The translations under genes and the position numbers were made by a program. DNA of 64,000 bases from Hyphomicrobium sp. NDB2Meth4 (GTDB lineage Bacteria > Pseudomonadota > Alphaproteobacteria > Rhizobiales > Hyphomicrobiaceae): assembly GCF_900117445.1 (NCBI RefSeq), contig NZ_FPEJ01000013.1:310001-374000 (forward strand), written 5' to 3'. The notes under the pieces were generated by a model that was given only the letters and a program-made list of their open reading frames with translations, ran no database searches and was not told the origin of the DNA. Positions 44,047 through 53,314 of the stretch are shown here, piece after piece (positions within the stretch are counted from its first letter, which is position 1; every line of letters begins with the position of its first letter).

Positions 44047-44072
44047 GGCCGGCGGGTGCTTGCCCGCCGGCC
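44047..44072. terminator. GC hairpin after autotransporter copy 1
   Basis: Perfect 10-bp stem (44047-44056 with 44063-44072), six-base loop, 22 bases after the stop. No T-run on the plus side; the minus side has TTTTCC. It may end or protect the first transcript before copy 2. Confidence 0.6.
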
Positions 44073-44152
44073 CAACCAGACGGCGTGCGTTCGTTCAGCA
44101 TTGAGTTCGTCGAGTTAGTTGCCAGTCCAATCGATTGCAGCGGAGACTCTAG

Positions 44153-47100
44153 ATGCCCGGGCCGATCAACTCACGAACATATGCTGGGGCCATTCTGACC
44201 ACGGCAGCGATGTTGGCAGCGGCGCCAGGCGCGCAGGCTCAGACGGTCATCAACAATCAGACGGTCGTCGTTCCTCCATACAACATCCCGAACGCCGCTC
44301 TGATCATCGGATCGACCGGAGCCGGCACTGTCGACGTTACTGCGGCGGGCTCAGAAACGGTGAGCCTAACTACACTTGGCCAGCAGGCAGGCAGCACCGG
44401 GACATTAAACGTTGAGGGCAGCTTCAGTGCCGAGGGGATCACCGTTGGAGACAGTGGTACCGGTATCCTCAGCATTAGCAATGGGGGCTCGGTGTCGACC
44501 CCATATTCCATCTATTTCGGATTTGGCGCGGGGTCTTCGGGGTCCGCTTCAGTGACAACGCTCGGAACGCTGGACTCAACCACACTGCAGGTTGGTGTCT
44601 CCGGAACCGGCACGCTGACTATTGCGAGTGGTGGTGTCGTCACGACGTCGGCCCAGATCGGCTTGGGCGATGGGATCGCCACGATTGGTGTCGAAGCTGG
44701 CTCCTCTGGCATGGTGTCCGTGACTGGCACAGGCTCTGAATGGAACAACGTCGACATGACGGTTGGTGCTTCGGGGACTGGCTCGCTTAGCATCACCGAC
44801 GGCGGTGTCGTGAATACGAGCGACACTGGTATCGTGGGACAGAACGCCGGGTCGAGCGGCACCGTGACTGTGACGGGCGCCGGGTCGCAGTGGAGCGCTG
44901 GAGCGACCATCATCGGCGATAACGGGTCGGGCACCGTATCCGTAACTGACGGCGGCATAGTGAGCGGCAGCAGTGCCGTGCTCGGCAACGCGGCTGGCTC
45001 GACCGGCGCTGTAACTGTCACCGGCTCAGGATCTCAGTTGAACCTCACGGCGGGCTTGACGGTCGGTAATGATGGAACTGGCACGCTCGGCGTCACTGCC
45101 GGCGCCAGTCTCACCGTCGGCGGCGCCGTAAATATCGGCATGGGTGACGGCGACGGCGTGGTCACCGTCAGCGGCGGCAGCACCGTAGTTTCGGGCGACG
45201 TCAACCTCGGTGCACAGACGTCAGCGGAAACAGGTTCCGGCACGCTGAACGTGTCGGGCGCCGGCACGACATGGTCCATGGGAGATCTGACGATCGGCTA
45301 TGACGGCGGTACGGGTGAGATGAACATCGCCGGCGGAGCACAGGTCGACACCACGTTTTTGAGCATGGGCAACGGCCTCGCAGCGGAAGGCCTGCTGACC
45401 ATTTCCGGCGTGGGATCTCAGCTCACGGTCAGCGGCCCATACGGCTATGTCGATCTCGGCTTATACGGCCCAGCGACGGTCGTAGTGAGCAATGGCGGCG
45501 TGCTGGCAATCGATGGCTCTGCCTATACGGCTGAGGACGCGGGGGCTACCACCAACGTCACCGTGACGGGAGCTGGCTCCATGTGGACCATGACCGGTGA
45601 TTTGACTGCCGGTTATTATGGTGGTGACAGCACAATCAACGTGCTCGACGGCGGGCAAGTCGAAGTCGGTCAGGACCTTTATACCGCCTACTCTGGCGCC
45701 GGCGATACATCCACAATCTTGATCTCCGGCACCGGGTCGCAGTTCCTCGTCAGCGGAGATGCCTATCTGAGTTACGGCAGCGACGACGGTGATGGACCCA
45801 GTACGCTTAGTGTGGCGAACGGCGGGCTCTTTCAGGTAGATGGCACAACCTATCTTGGCGGCGGTGATCAAGCGACCGTGACGGTGACCGGCCGTGGATC
45901 GGCTTGGATCGCCAATGACATCGAGATCGGCGTCTATGGCGATGACCCAGACTTTCCCAACGCGCGCGGCGATGTCGTAGTCTCCAATGGCGGATCGATT
46001 GAGGCTGCAAACATATCGCTGGGGACAGACATCCTCTATCCGGGTAACCCTGGGATCGGTACTCTTAGCGTTACTGGAGCGGGCTCGAATGTCTCGCTGA
46101 CCGGCGCTTTGACGATTGCCGATTCCGGCACGGGCACGGTCACGCTGGCCAACGGCGGAACGATCAGCACAACCGGCGTTTCGATCGCCAATCAAGCTGG
46201 CAGCGTCGGCACGCTCATATTCGGTGCGGCTTCCGGAGATGCTCCGGCAGCAACTGGCACGCTGAGTACGCCGACAGTGACGTTCGGCTCCGGCACTGGC
46301 GAGATCGTTTTCAATCACACGAGCAACTTGAGCTTTGCTTCCGAACTTCTCGGATCGGGTGTCCTCTCGGTGCTGGCCGGCACGACAACCTTCACGACGG
46401 ACTCGGCGAGCTACTCGGGCGCTATTGACGTGAGCGGCGGCAAGGTGGTGTTCAACGCGGACTATTCGGGCGGCGACGTAACGGTCTCAGGAAGCGGCAT
46501 CGTCGGCGGCTCGGGCACCATTGCCAGCCTCGATGTGCTCAGCGGCGGCACGGTGGCACCGGGCAATTCGCCGGGCACGCTCTCTGTCGGGGGGAACGTC
46601 TCGTTTGCGGCAGGCTCCACGTATGCCGTAGAGGTCAACGGAACTCAGCACGACCTGATCGATGCGGGCGGATCCGCAACTCTCACGGGCGGCACAGTGG
46701 TCGTATCCGGCTCGCCTGCGCTGATGACCTACACGATCCTAACCGCTGCAAGCGGAGTGACCGGCACATTCGATGGTCTGTCGAGCGCGTCGGCATTCTA
46801 TCTCTACAGTCTCGATTACGACGCCAACAACGTCTACCTCGTTGTCGACGGTATAAATTCGTTCACGATTGCAGCGCGCACCCCCAACCAGTACGCGGTT
46901 GCCAACGCGCTGGATAAATTCCCGTCGGCTAACCCTCTTTATAGTGCGATCCTCGCCGGCAGCGTTTCGGACGCCCAGCAGGCCTTCAACGCCTTGTCGG
47001 GCGAGATCCATGCTTCGGTAGGCTCAGCGCTAGCCGACGACAGCCGCTACGTGCGCGAAGCGATCACCGGCCGTCTGATCCAGGCGTACTACGGCGGCGT

Positions 47101-48064
47101 CGGTGCCGGTGGCGGCCAGCCGATCGTGATGGCTTCCGCCGCACCGACGGACGTGGTCGAGATGGATAGCTCCTCGCGCATGTCGCTGGGCGCAGGTTAT
47201 GCGTCGTCACGCGATGCAGCTCCATCTGCTGGTCGCGACCTCGCCTGGTGGAGCCGCGCATTCGGTGCATGGGGTGAATACAACACCAACGGCAACGCGG
47301 CGACAACCGATCGCAACCTCGGCGGCTTCATCACCGGCGTCGACGGCGGCCTCGGGGGCGGTTGGCGCGCAGGTCTCGTCACCGGCTACATGTACACCGG
47401 TCTTTCGGTTGACGACCGCTGGAGCTCTGCAAACATCAACTCCTACGTGCTCGGCGGTTATGCCGGCGGCGCGCTGGGCGGCGGCTTTGCACTCCGCTCC
47501 GGCGGCACGTGGACGTGGAACAGCATCGATAGTAATCGCAGCGTCATCTTCCCCGGCTTCTACGAAGGGGAGGCGGCGAATTATGACGGTGACGTCGGCC
47601 AGCTGTTTGCCGAGTTCGCCTATCCGGTCTTCACGCATGGTGGCGTCGTCGAGCCGTTCGCAGGTCTTGCCTACGTACATGTGGGCACGGACGGGTTCAC
47701 CGAGAGCGGCCCTGTCGCCGGCCTGACGAGCGGCGGCCTCGACATGAACCTCGGCTACGGCACGCTGGGTGCGCGCACCGGCACGACGATGGTGTGGGGC
47801 GCAACGACTGTGATCCCGCACGCTTCGCTCGCCTGGCAGTACGCGTTCGGCGACACGACACCGGAGCAGGCCTTGGCGTTCGCCTCGACGGGCATCGGCA
47901 TGGGCATCGGCGGCGTGCCGCTGGCACAGAACAGCGCGCTTGTTGAAGTGGGCATCGATGCGCTCGTCGCGCAGGATGCCACGCTCGGCATCTCCTACAT
48001 CGGCCAGTACTCCGGCGACTTCACCGACACCGGTCTGCGCGGCCGCTTCAACTGGAAGTTCTGA
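44153..48064 (+). CDS. Autotransporter (type Va) with T5SS/PEP-CTERM-type repeats, copy 2
   Basis: 1303 residues, a paralogue of the preceding gene in the same orientation. Signal peptide about 1-29 (A-Q-A). The passenger has the same glycine-rich repeat type but differs in number and sequence of repeats. The barrel (about 1030-1303) is nearly identical to copy 1. From 46859 to the stop it aligns without gaps to 42819-44024, with the first 275 bases identical. The mature proteins begin alike (Q-T-V-I-N-N-Q-T-V). The passengers have diverged far more than the translocators, so the barrel is being homogenised or the duplication is followed by selection on the exposed part. Confidence 0.9.
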   Translation: MPGPINSRTYAGAILTTAAMLAAAPGAQAQTVINNQTVVVPPYNIPNAALIIGSTGAGTVDVTAAGSETVSLTTLGQQAGSTGTLNVEGSFSAEGITVGDSGTGILSISNGGSVSTPYSIYFGFGAGSSGSASVTTLGTLDSTTLQVGVSGTGTLTIASGGVVTTSAQIGLGDGIATIGVEAGSSGMVSVTGTGSEWNNVDMTVGASGTGSLSITDGGVVNTSDTGIVGQNAGSSGTVTVTGAGSQWSAGATIIGDNGSGTVSVTDGGIVSGSSAVLGNAAGSTGAVTVTGSGSQLNLTAGLTVGNDGTGTLGVTAGASLTVGGAVNIGMGDGDGVVTVSGGSTVVSGDVNLGAQTSAETGSGTLNVSGAGTTWSMGDLTIGYDGGTGEMNIAGGAQVDTTFLSMGNGLAAEGLLTISGVGSQLTVSGPYGYVDLGLYGPATVVVSNGGVLAIDGSAYTAEDAGATTNVTVTGAGSMWTMTGDLTAGYYGGDSTINVLDGGQVEVGQDLYTAYSGAGDTSTILISGTGSQFLVSGDAYLSYGSDDGDGPSTLSVANGGLFQVDGTTYLGGGDQATVTVTGRGSAWIANDIEIGVYGDDPDFPNARGDVVVSNGGSIEAANISLGTDILYPGNPGIGTLSVTGAGSNVSLTGALTIADSGTGTVTLANGGTISTTGVSIANQAGSVGTLIFGAASGDAPAATGTLSTPTVTFGSGTGEIVFNHTSNLSFASELLGSGVLSVLAGTTTFTTDSASYSGAIDVSGGKVVFNADYSGGDVTVSGSGIVGGSGTIASLDVLSGGTVAPGNSPGTLSVGGNVSFAAGSTYAVEVNGTQHDLIDAGGSATLTGGTVVVSGSPALMTYTILTAASGVTGTFDGLSSASAFYLYSLDYDANNVYLVVDGINSFTIAARTPNQYAVANALDKFPSANPLYSAILAGSVSDAQQAFNALSGEIHASVGSALADDSRYVREAITGRLIQAYYGGVGAGGGQPIVMASAAPTDVVEMDSSSRMSLGAGYASSRDAAPSAGRDLAWWSRAFGAWGEYNTNGNAATTDRNLGGFITGVDGGLGGGWRAGLVTGYMYTGLSVDDRWSSANINSYVLGGYAGGALGGGFALRSGGTWTWNSIDSNRSVIFPGFYEGEAANYDGDVGQLFAEFAYPVFTHGGVVEPFAGLAYVHVGTDGFTESGPVAGLTSGGLDMNLGYGTLGARTGTTMVWGATTVIPHASLAWQYAFGDTTPEQALAFASTGIGMGIGGVPLAQNSALVEVGIDALVAQDATLGISYIGQYSGDFTDTGLRGRFNWKF

Positions 48065-48098
48065 TCGCCAGTCCGCATCGGCATCGTATCGACGAGTG

Positions 48099-48125
48099 GG
48101 AGCCGCGCCGCGCAGGCGCGGCTCC
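48099..48125. terminator. GC hairpin after autotransporter copy 2
   Basis: Perfect 11-bp stem (48099-48109 with 48115-48125) with a five-base loop, between two convergent genes (autotransporter copy 2 and the TetR gene). No T-run. Confidence 0.7.
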
Positions 48126-48179
48126 ATCGCTTGCGAATGCCGACGACCGGGCGCCAATCCTCTCGGTTTGGAAGGACGC

Positions 48180-48863
48180 CTAGGGCTTGAGATGCGCGTC
48201 GAGGAAGGATCGCAGCTGGCGGATCGCCGGCGTCGGCTCGAACTTCTTCAGGATCATCGAGCGCACGAACACGCCGTCGAGATAGGTCGAGATGAAGGTC
48301 GCGGTCTCGGCCACGTCCACCTTGCGGAAATCGCCGCGCGCGATGCCCGCCGATAGCGTCTGCTGCAGCACCTCGCGCTCCTCGTCGTAGAATTGGTGGA
48401 TCGCCTCGTCGAGCCGCGACTTGCGCTTGTCCGTCTTCGCGTAGTCGATCGAGATCATGATGAGCTTGCTGATCGTATCGAACTGCAAGATGTGCGTGTC
48501 GAGCCAGCCATAGAGGATATCGCGAGGATGCTCGCGGCCCTGCCGCGAGATGCGGAACTGCTCGAACGCGCGCTCGACGGCCAGCGTGACCACCTGGCGG
48601 AACAGCTCTTCCTTGCTGCCGAAGTAGTAATAGATCAGCGCCGGATTGAAGCCGGTCGCATCCGCAATGTCCTTTGTCGTCACCGACGAGAACCCGCGCC
48701 GGGAGAATAGCTCGAGCGCGGCTTCGCGGATATTCAGCGAGGCATCGGGCGTGGCGAGACTCAGCTTCGGCCTGCCGGCGCTTCCGCTGCGCTTGGGGCG
48801 TACGCGTGTGGATGTAGTGCGCTTGTCTTTGGTCTTGCGCAGCGACCTTTCCTCTTTCGCCAT
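48180..48863 (-). CDS. TetR-family transcriptional regulator
   Basis: 227 residues from ATG 48863 (AGGCGGG just before); a GTG at 48896 is in frame. A basic N-terminal arm of about 40 residues precedes the helix-turn-helix (about 45-95: I-R-E-A-A-L-E-L-F-S-R-R-G-F, then V-T-T-K-D-I-A-D-A-T-G-F-N-P-A-L-I-Y-Y-Y-F-G-S-K). The ligand domain follows. It is divergent from the ABC importer genes and so probably represses the transporter/ligase set. The effector is unknown. Confidence 0.87.
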   Translation of the reverse strand: MAKEERSLRKTKDKRTTSTRVRPKRSGSAGRPKLSLATPDASLNIREAALELFSRRGFSSVTTKDIADATGFNPALIYYYFGSKEELFRQVVTLAVERAFEQFRISRQGREHPRDILYGWLDTHILQFDTISKLIMISIDYAKTDKRKSRLDEAIHQFYDEEREVLQQTLSAGIARGDFRKVDVAETATFISTYLDGVFVRSMILKKFEPTPAIRQLRSFLDAHLKP

Positions 48864-49094
48864 GCCCGCCTTCGCGCGTCCTCTCCTATCGCCCACACCC
48901 TTTGTAGCAGGCCCGCAGCGATTCTGCCGATGGCGCCAGAATGAGCAGGTTGGTGACGAGATTGTTCAAAAGACAGGCGCTCTGACAAGCATTTTCGCTT
49001 GCGAGAAAAAATTAATTGAGCGTTTAATTAAATCGCCGCTGCCCCACGGTCGCGACAGGATCGGCCGCTGAGCTTCGGTTGTTGAACAAGGCAG

Positions 49095-49973
49095 ATGGTT
49101 CCGATGGATGCAGTTGCGATGAAGACGGATCGGGTCAGCAGCACGCCCGCTGAGCGTCCGCCACTGTCGCGGCGCCGTCGCAGGAAAGCACCGCTTTGGT
49201 CCATCCGCGGGCAGGTGGCGCCGCACACCTATGTCATCATGGCATGCATCGGCATTGCCGTGCCGTTTCTCGCCTGGGTCGCGGTCAATGCCCTCGGCAC
49301 GGTGCCGCGCATCTTCATGGCATCGCCCACTGACGTCGCTCTGCGCTTCGTCTCGTGGCTCAGCAATGAAGGCTTCGGCGCGGACTTCTGGACCAGCGTA
49401 TCGCGCGTCAGTCTTGGCTTTCTCGCATCGCTCGCGCTGGCACTTCCGCTCGGGCTGTTGAGCGGCACGTTCAAGCCGGCCGAAGCACTGCTGGAGCCGG
49501 CGATGGACTTCGTCCGCTACATGCCGGCGGTCGCATTTGTGCCACTGATGCTCTTGTGGTGCGGCGTCGGTGAGACCTCGAAGGTCGCCGTCATCTTCGT
49601 CGGCACGTTCTTCCAGATGCTTCTGATGTTCGCCGATGACGTCCGCCGCGTGCCGATGCAACAGATCGAGGCGGCGCAAACCATGGGCGCGACCCGGCGG
49701 GAAGTCGTCTACCGCGTGATCTTTCCCTCTGCCGCCCCGGCGATGTTGACCACCTGCCGCATCACGCTCGGCTGGGCGTGGACCTACCTCGTCGTCGCCG
49801 AGATGGTCGCCGCTAATTCGGGCCTCGGCTACGCGATCCTGAAAGCGCAGCGCTTCCTGCAGACCGACAAGATATTCGCTGGTTTGATCGTGATCGGGGT
49901 GATTGGCCTCGTTCAGGATCAGGTGCTTCGCGGCCTGCACAAAGTGCTCTTTCCATATCTCAAGGGGCGCTGA
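49095..49973 (+). CDS. NitT/TauT-type ABC importer permease
   Basis: 292 residues, five to six membrane segments, with a basic N-terminal arm of about 40. The coupling motif E-A-A-Q-T-M-G-A-T-R-R-E-V-V-Y-R-V-I-F-P (about 196-215) is the EAA loop of the SsuC/TauC class. ATG 49095 is used; an ATG nine bases later is in frame. The ATPase starts two bases after the stop. Confidence 0.9.
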   Translation: MVPMDAVAMKTDRVSSTPAERPPLSRRRRRKAPLWSIRGQVAPHTYVIMACIGIAVPFLAWVAVNALGTVPRIFMASPTDVALRFVSWLSNEGFGADFWTSVSRVSLGFLASLALALPLGLLSGTFKPAEALLEPAMDFVRYMPAVAFVPLMLLWCGVGETSKVAVIFVGTFFQMLLMFADDVRRVPMQQIEAAQTMGATRREVVYRVIFPSAAPAMLTTCRITLGWAWTYLVVAEMVAANSGLGYAILKAQRFLQTDKIFAGLIVIGVIGLVQDQVLRGLHKVLFPYLKGR

Positions 49974-49975
49974 TC

Positions 49976-50785
49976 ATGAGCAAAGGCATTTTGATCGAAG
50001 ACCTCTCGAAGTCGTTCGGGGCAACACTCGTGCTCGACGACGTCAGCCTCAGCATCGCGCCGGGCGAGTTCGTGACCATTGTCGGCGCCTCGGGCTGCGG
50101 GAAGTCGACGCTGCTGCGCATCCTGGCCGGTCTAGAGATGGCCGATAGCGGTGTCATCGCGTGCGGCGACAAGGAAATCACCGGACCCGGCGTCGAACGC
50201 GCCATGGTTTTTCAGGATTACAGCCTTTTTCCCTGGCTCAGTGTCATGGGCAACGTGCTGTTCAGCCGCCGGCTGGCCGCCAACGCGCACGACAATCTCG
50301 CCCTCGAACGCGACGCCGAGGAAAAGCGGGCGGCGCTGCTGCTGTCGCTCATCGGGCTGTCCAAGGTGAAGGACGCCTATCCGACACAGCTTTCAGGCGG
50401 CATGCGCCAGCGCGTCGCCATTGCCCGCGCGTTGATGTCGAAGCCCGCGGTTCTGTTGATGGACGAGCCTTTCGGTGCGCTCGACGCCCAGACGCGAGAA
50501 GTCATGCAGGACTTGGTGCTCGAGGTCGCGCGCAACGAGGGCACCACCGTCGTCTTCGTCACCCACGATGTGGAAGAGGCCATCTATCTCGGCTCGCGCA
50601 TCGTGCTCATGGCGCCTTACCCCGGTCGCGTCGACTGCATCTACGACGTGCCGTTCTCGCGCAACCGCGACATGTCCATCCGGATCGCGCCCACCTTCCT
50701 CGATCTCAAGCGCCGCATCATGAACCGAGTGCGCGACACGGTCGCCAACTCGTTCGACGGCGTTGACCAGGCTCTCACGGGGTGA
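49976..50785 (+). CDS. NitT/TauT-type ABC importer ATPase
   Basis: 269 residues. Walker A is G-A-S-G-C-G-K-S-T near 38-46, the Q-loop is V-F-Q-D-Y-S-L-F-P-W near 80, the signature L-S-G-G-M-R-Q-R near 140 and Walker B L-L-M-D-E-P-F-G-A-L-D near 159-169. The Q-D-x-x-L-F-P-W form is the mark of the SsuB/TauB group. All catalytic residues are present. Confidence 0.92.
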   Translation: MSKGILIEDLSKSFGATLVLDDVSLSIAPGEFVTIVGASGCGKSTLLRILAGLEMADSGVIACGDKEITGPGVERAMVFQDYSLFPWLSVMGNVLFSRRLAANAHDNLALERDAEEKRAALLLSLIGLSKVKDAYPTQLSGGMRQRVAIARALMSKPAVLLMDEPFGALDAQTREVMQDLVLEVARNEGTTVVFVTHDVEEAIYLGSRIVLMAPYPGRVDCIYDVPFSRNRDMSIRIAPTFLDLKRRIMNRVRDTVANSFDGVDQALTG

Positions 50786-50828
50786 GCGCATCCGGCGGCT
50801 GACAAATCGCAACAAAGGAGTTTCGACT

Positions 50829-51845
50829 ATGCTGAGTGGACTTCTAAAAGGACTTCGAAAAGGCACGTTCGCCCTGGCGGTCTCGGCGACAGCGGCCATC
50901 GGCGCAATCGTGCCCCAGGCGCACGCGGAGGAGAAAGTCACCCTCGCGACCGTGGCCTGGATCGGCTACGCGCCGTTTTACGTTGCAGTCGAAAAGGATC
51001 TGTTCAAGCCATACGGCGTCAAGGTCGAGCTGAAAGACTTCGCCGACCCAGCATTGATCCCCGCTGCGCTGAGCAGCGGCGGCATTCAAGGCGCCATGTA
51101 TACCTACGATCAGGTCATCAATCTCGTCGCCAATGGTAACGATTTCCGCGTGGTCATGCCGATCGACTACTCGAACGGCGCCGACGCTATCGTTGCCTCC
51201 AAGTCGATCAAGTCGCTTGCCGATCTGAAGGGCAAGCAGGTCGCCTACCCATTCGCCACTTGCGATAACCTGCTGGTCGCCTACGCCCTGAAGTCTGTTG
51301 GCCTCAGCGAGTCCGACGTGCAGGGCCTCGACACGACGCCCGAGAACGTGCCTGCAGCGCTCGCCGCTGGCGTCGCAGCGGGAGCCACCTACGAGCCCAA
51401 CGTCAGCAAGGCTCTGAAGCTCGAGGTCGGCGACGGCTTCCATTCCATCTACACCTCCGCGACGGCGCCGGGCCTGATCACAGACGTCCTCTATTTCCCC
51501 GCCGACTTCATCGCCAAGAACCCGAAGACGGTAGACGGAATCATCAGGGGTTACATCGATGGGATGAAGTACCTCAAGGAGCATCCCGACGAGGCTTACG
51601 CGATCGTAGCGAAGTATTTTTCCACTACGGTCGATGATGTGAAGGAGCAGGCCAAGGGCGTTTACAACGTGCCCGTTCCCGAGATGGCCGGCTACTTCAC
51701 CCCGCGCGACGACGCCAAGTCGTTCTTCACGACGGGCAAGCTCATCGCCGACATCCTCGTCCAGCGCGGCCAGATCAAAGCGGCTCCGAAGATCGAGGAC
51801 ACCTACACGACCGAGTTCGTGCAGAAGCTCGCCTCATCGCAGTGA
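50829..51845 (+). CDS. NMT1/SsuA-type ABC substrate-binding protein
   Basis: 338 residues with a Sec signal peptide (about 1-33, cleavage Q-A-H-A-E). The NMT1/THI5-like fold begins V-T-L-A-T-V-A-W-I-G-Y-A-P-F-Y-V-A, followed by L-K-G-K-Q-V-A-Y-P near 135. GGAG lies eight bases before ATG 50829. This fold binds sulfonates, nitrate/cyanate, riboflavin, or pyrimidine-like compounds. Placement third, after permease and ATPase and before a GlnT-like ligase, suggests an amine or amidine ligand, but the sequence does not decide. Confidence 0.88.
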   Translation: MLSGLLKGLRKGTFALAVSATAAIGAIVPQAHAEEKVTLATVAWIGYAPFYVAVEKDLFKPYGVKVELKDFADPALIPAALSSGGIQGAMYTYDQVINLVANGNDFRVVMPIDYSNGADAIVASKSIKSLADLKGKQVAYPFATCDNLLVAYALKSVGLSESDVQGLDTTPENVPAALAAGVAAGATYEPNVSKALKLEVGDGFHSIYTSATAPGLITDVLYFPADFIAKNPKTVDGIIRGYIDGMKYLKEHPDEAYAIVAKYFSTTVDDVKEQAKGVYNVPVPEMAGYFTPRDDAKSFFTTGKLIADILVQRGQIKAAPKIEDTYTTEFVQKLASSQ

Positions 51846-51922
51846 TCCGCGCGCGGCCGCTCGCAACCGGGCGGCCGCCACCCGCAAAAATCAGAACAAG
51901 TCCCGCAAACAGGAGAATTACG

Positions 51923-53281
51923 GTGGACGCCTCTGTCAACAATAACGACGCGGTGCTCGGCAACCTGCGCGCTTCCGGGGTCAAGTACATGCTGGCGAGC
52001 TACGTCGACATGCACGGTGTCTCCAAGGGCAAGGTGGTCCCGGTCGAGCACTTCGACCGCATGATGTCCGGCTCGGAGCTGTGCACCGGCGCAGCGCTCG
52101 ACGGCGTGCCGCAAGACGTGAGCGACGAAGAAGTCGCCGCCCATCCCGATCCCGCGTCCTGCACGGTGCTCCCATGGAACAAAGACATCGCCTGGTTCGC
52201 CAGCGACCTGTGGTGCGAAGGAAAGCCGTTCGATGCCTGCAGCCGCAACATCCTGAAGCGCGCGCTCAGTAAAGCAGCGAGCATGGGATACGCCATGAAC
52301 CTCGGTATGGAAGCCGAGTTCTTCGTCCTGCGCGATGATGCCGAGCGCGGTTACGCGCCTTTGTCGGATCGCAAGCACCTCGACAAGCCGGCCTATGACG
52401 TCTCGCGCATGCTGGACAACATGGGCTGGATGGACGAGCTCGTACAGGCAATGAACAGTCTCGGCTGGGACGTCTACAGCTTCGACCACGAGGACGGCAT
52501 CGGCCAGTTCGAGATCGACTTCAACTACTTCGACGCACTGTCCATGGCCGACCGCTTCGTGTTCTTCCGCCTCATGGCGCACGAGATCGCGCGCAAGCAT
52601 GGCGGCTTCGCCACCTTCATGCCCAAGCCTTTCGTCGATCGGGCCGGCAGCGGTGCGCACTTCAACATGTCGCTCGCCAATATCAACACCGGCGAAAATC
52701 TGTTCTCGGACACCGCTGATCCGCGCGGATGCAACCTGTCGAAGCTCGGCTACCAGTTCCTCGCCGGTGTCCTGAAGCACCTGCCAGCCATCTGCGCCGT
52801 CGTCGCGCCGACCGTGAACAGCTACAAGCGGCTGGTGCTCAAGGGATCTATGTCGGGCTTCACGTGGGCGCCTGTCTGGGCGTGCTACGGCAACAACAAC
52901 CGCACCAACACCTTGCGCATTCCGATGGGCGGCGGCCGTGTGGAACTGCGCGCGGCGGACAGCGCGTGCAATCCTTATCTCGGCGCAGCCCTGGTGCTGA
53001 TGGCGGGACTCGAGGGCATCGAGCAACAGCTCGATCCTGGCGAGCCGCACGGCGAGAACATGTACCTCAAGAGCGAGGAGGAACTCCGCGCGATGGGCAT
53101 CACCCATCTGCCGAAGACCCTGCTGGAAGCGATCGATGCCTTCGACGCCGATCCCTTGAGCGCCACCGCGTTTGGACCGGCGATGAAGCAGGCGTGGCTC
53201 GACTTCAAGCGTGATGAGTGGGCGAGCTACATCAACCACGTCTCCGACTGGGAAAAGAGCCGCTACCTCAAGTTCTACTGA
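51923..53281 (+). CDS. glnT: Type III (GlnT-like) glutamine synthetase / gamma-glutamyl-amine ligase
   Basis: 452 residues from the GTG at 51923 (AGGAGAATTAC just before). Catalytic-domain motifs are present: M-E-A-E-F-F near 131, E-D-G-I-G-Q-F-E-I-D-F near 191-201, G-S-G-A-H-F-N-M-S near 250, and R-I-P-M-G-G-G-R-V-E-L-R near 332. The group includes GlnT and gamma-glutamylmethylamide synthetase, which attach glutamate to ammonia or small amines. Next to an importer and a creatininase-type hydrolase, an amine other than ammonia seems likelier than housekeeping assimilation. Confidence 0.87.
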   Translation: MDASVNNNDAVLGNLRASGVKYMLASYVDMHGVSKGKVVPVEHFDRMMSGSELCTGAALDGVPQDVSDEEVAAHPDPASCTVLPWNKDIAWFASDLWCEGKPFDACSRNILKRALSKAASMGYAMNLGMEAEFFVLRDDAERGYAPLSDRKHLDKPAYDVSRMLDNMGWMDELVQAMNSLGWDVYSFDHEDGIGQFEIDFNYFDALSMADRFVFFRLMAHEIARKHGGFATFMPKPFVDRAGSGAHFNMSLANINTGENLFSDTADPRGCNLSKLGYQFLAGVLKHLPAICAVVAPTVNSYKRLVLKGSMSGFTWAPVWACYGNNNRTNTLRIPMGGGRVELRAADSACNPYLGAALVLMAGLEGIEQQLDPGEPHGENMYLKSEEELRAMGITHLPKTLLEAIDAFDADPLSATAFGPAMKQAWLDFKRDEWASYINHVSDWEKSRYLKFY

Positions 53282-53314
53282 GGACAGCGCCTCGAAGCAG
53301 CAGGGAGAACATCG

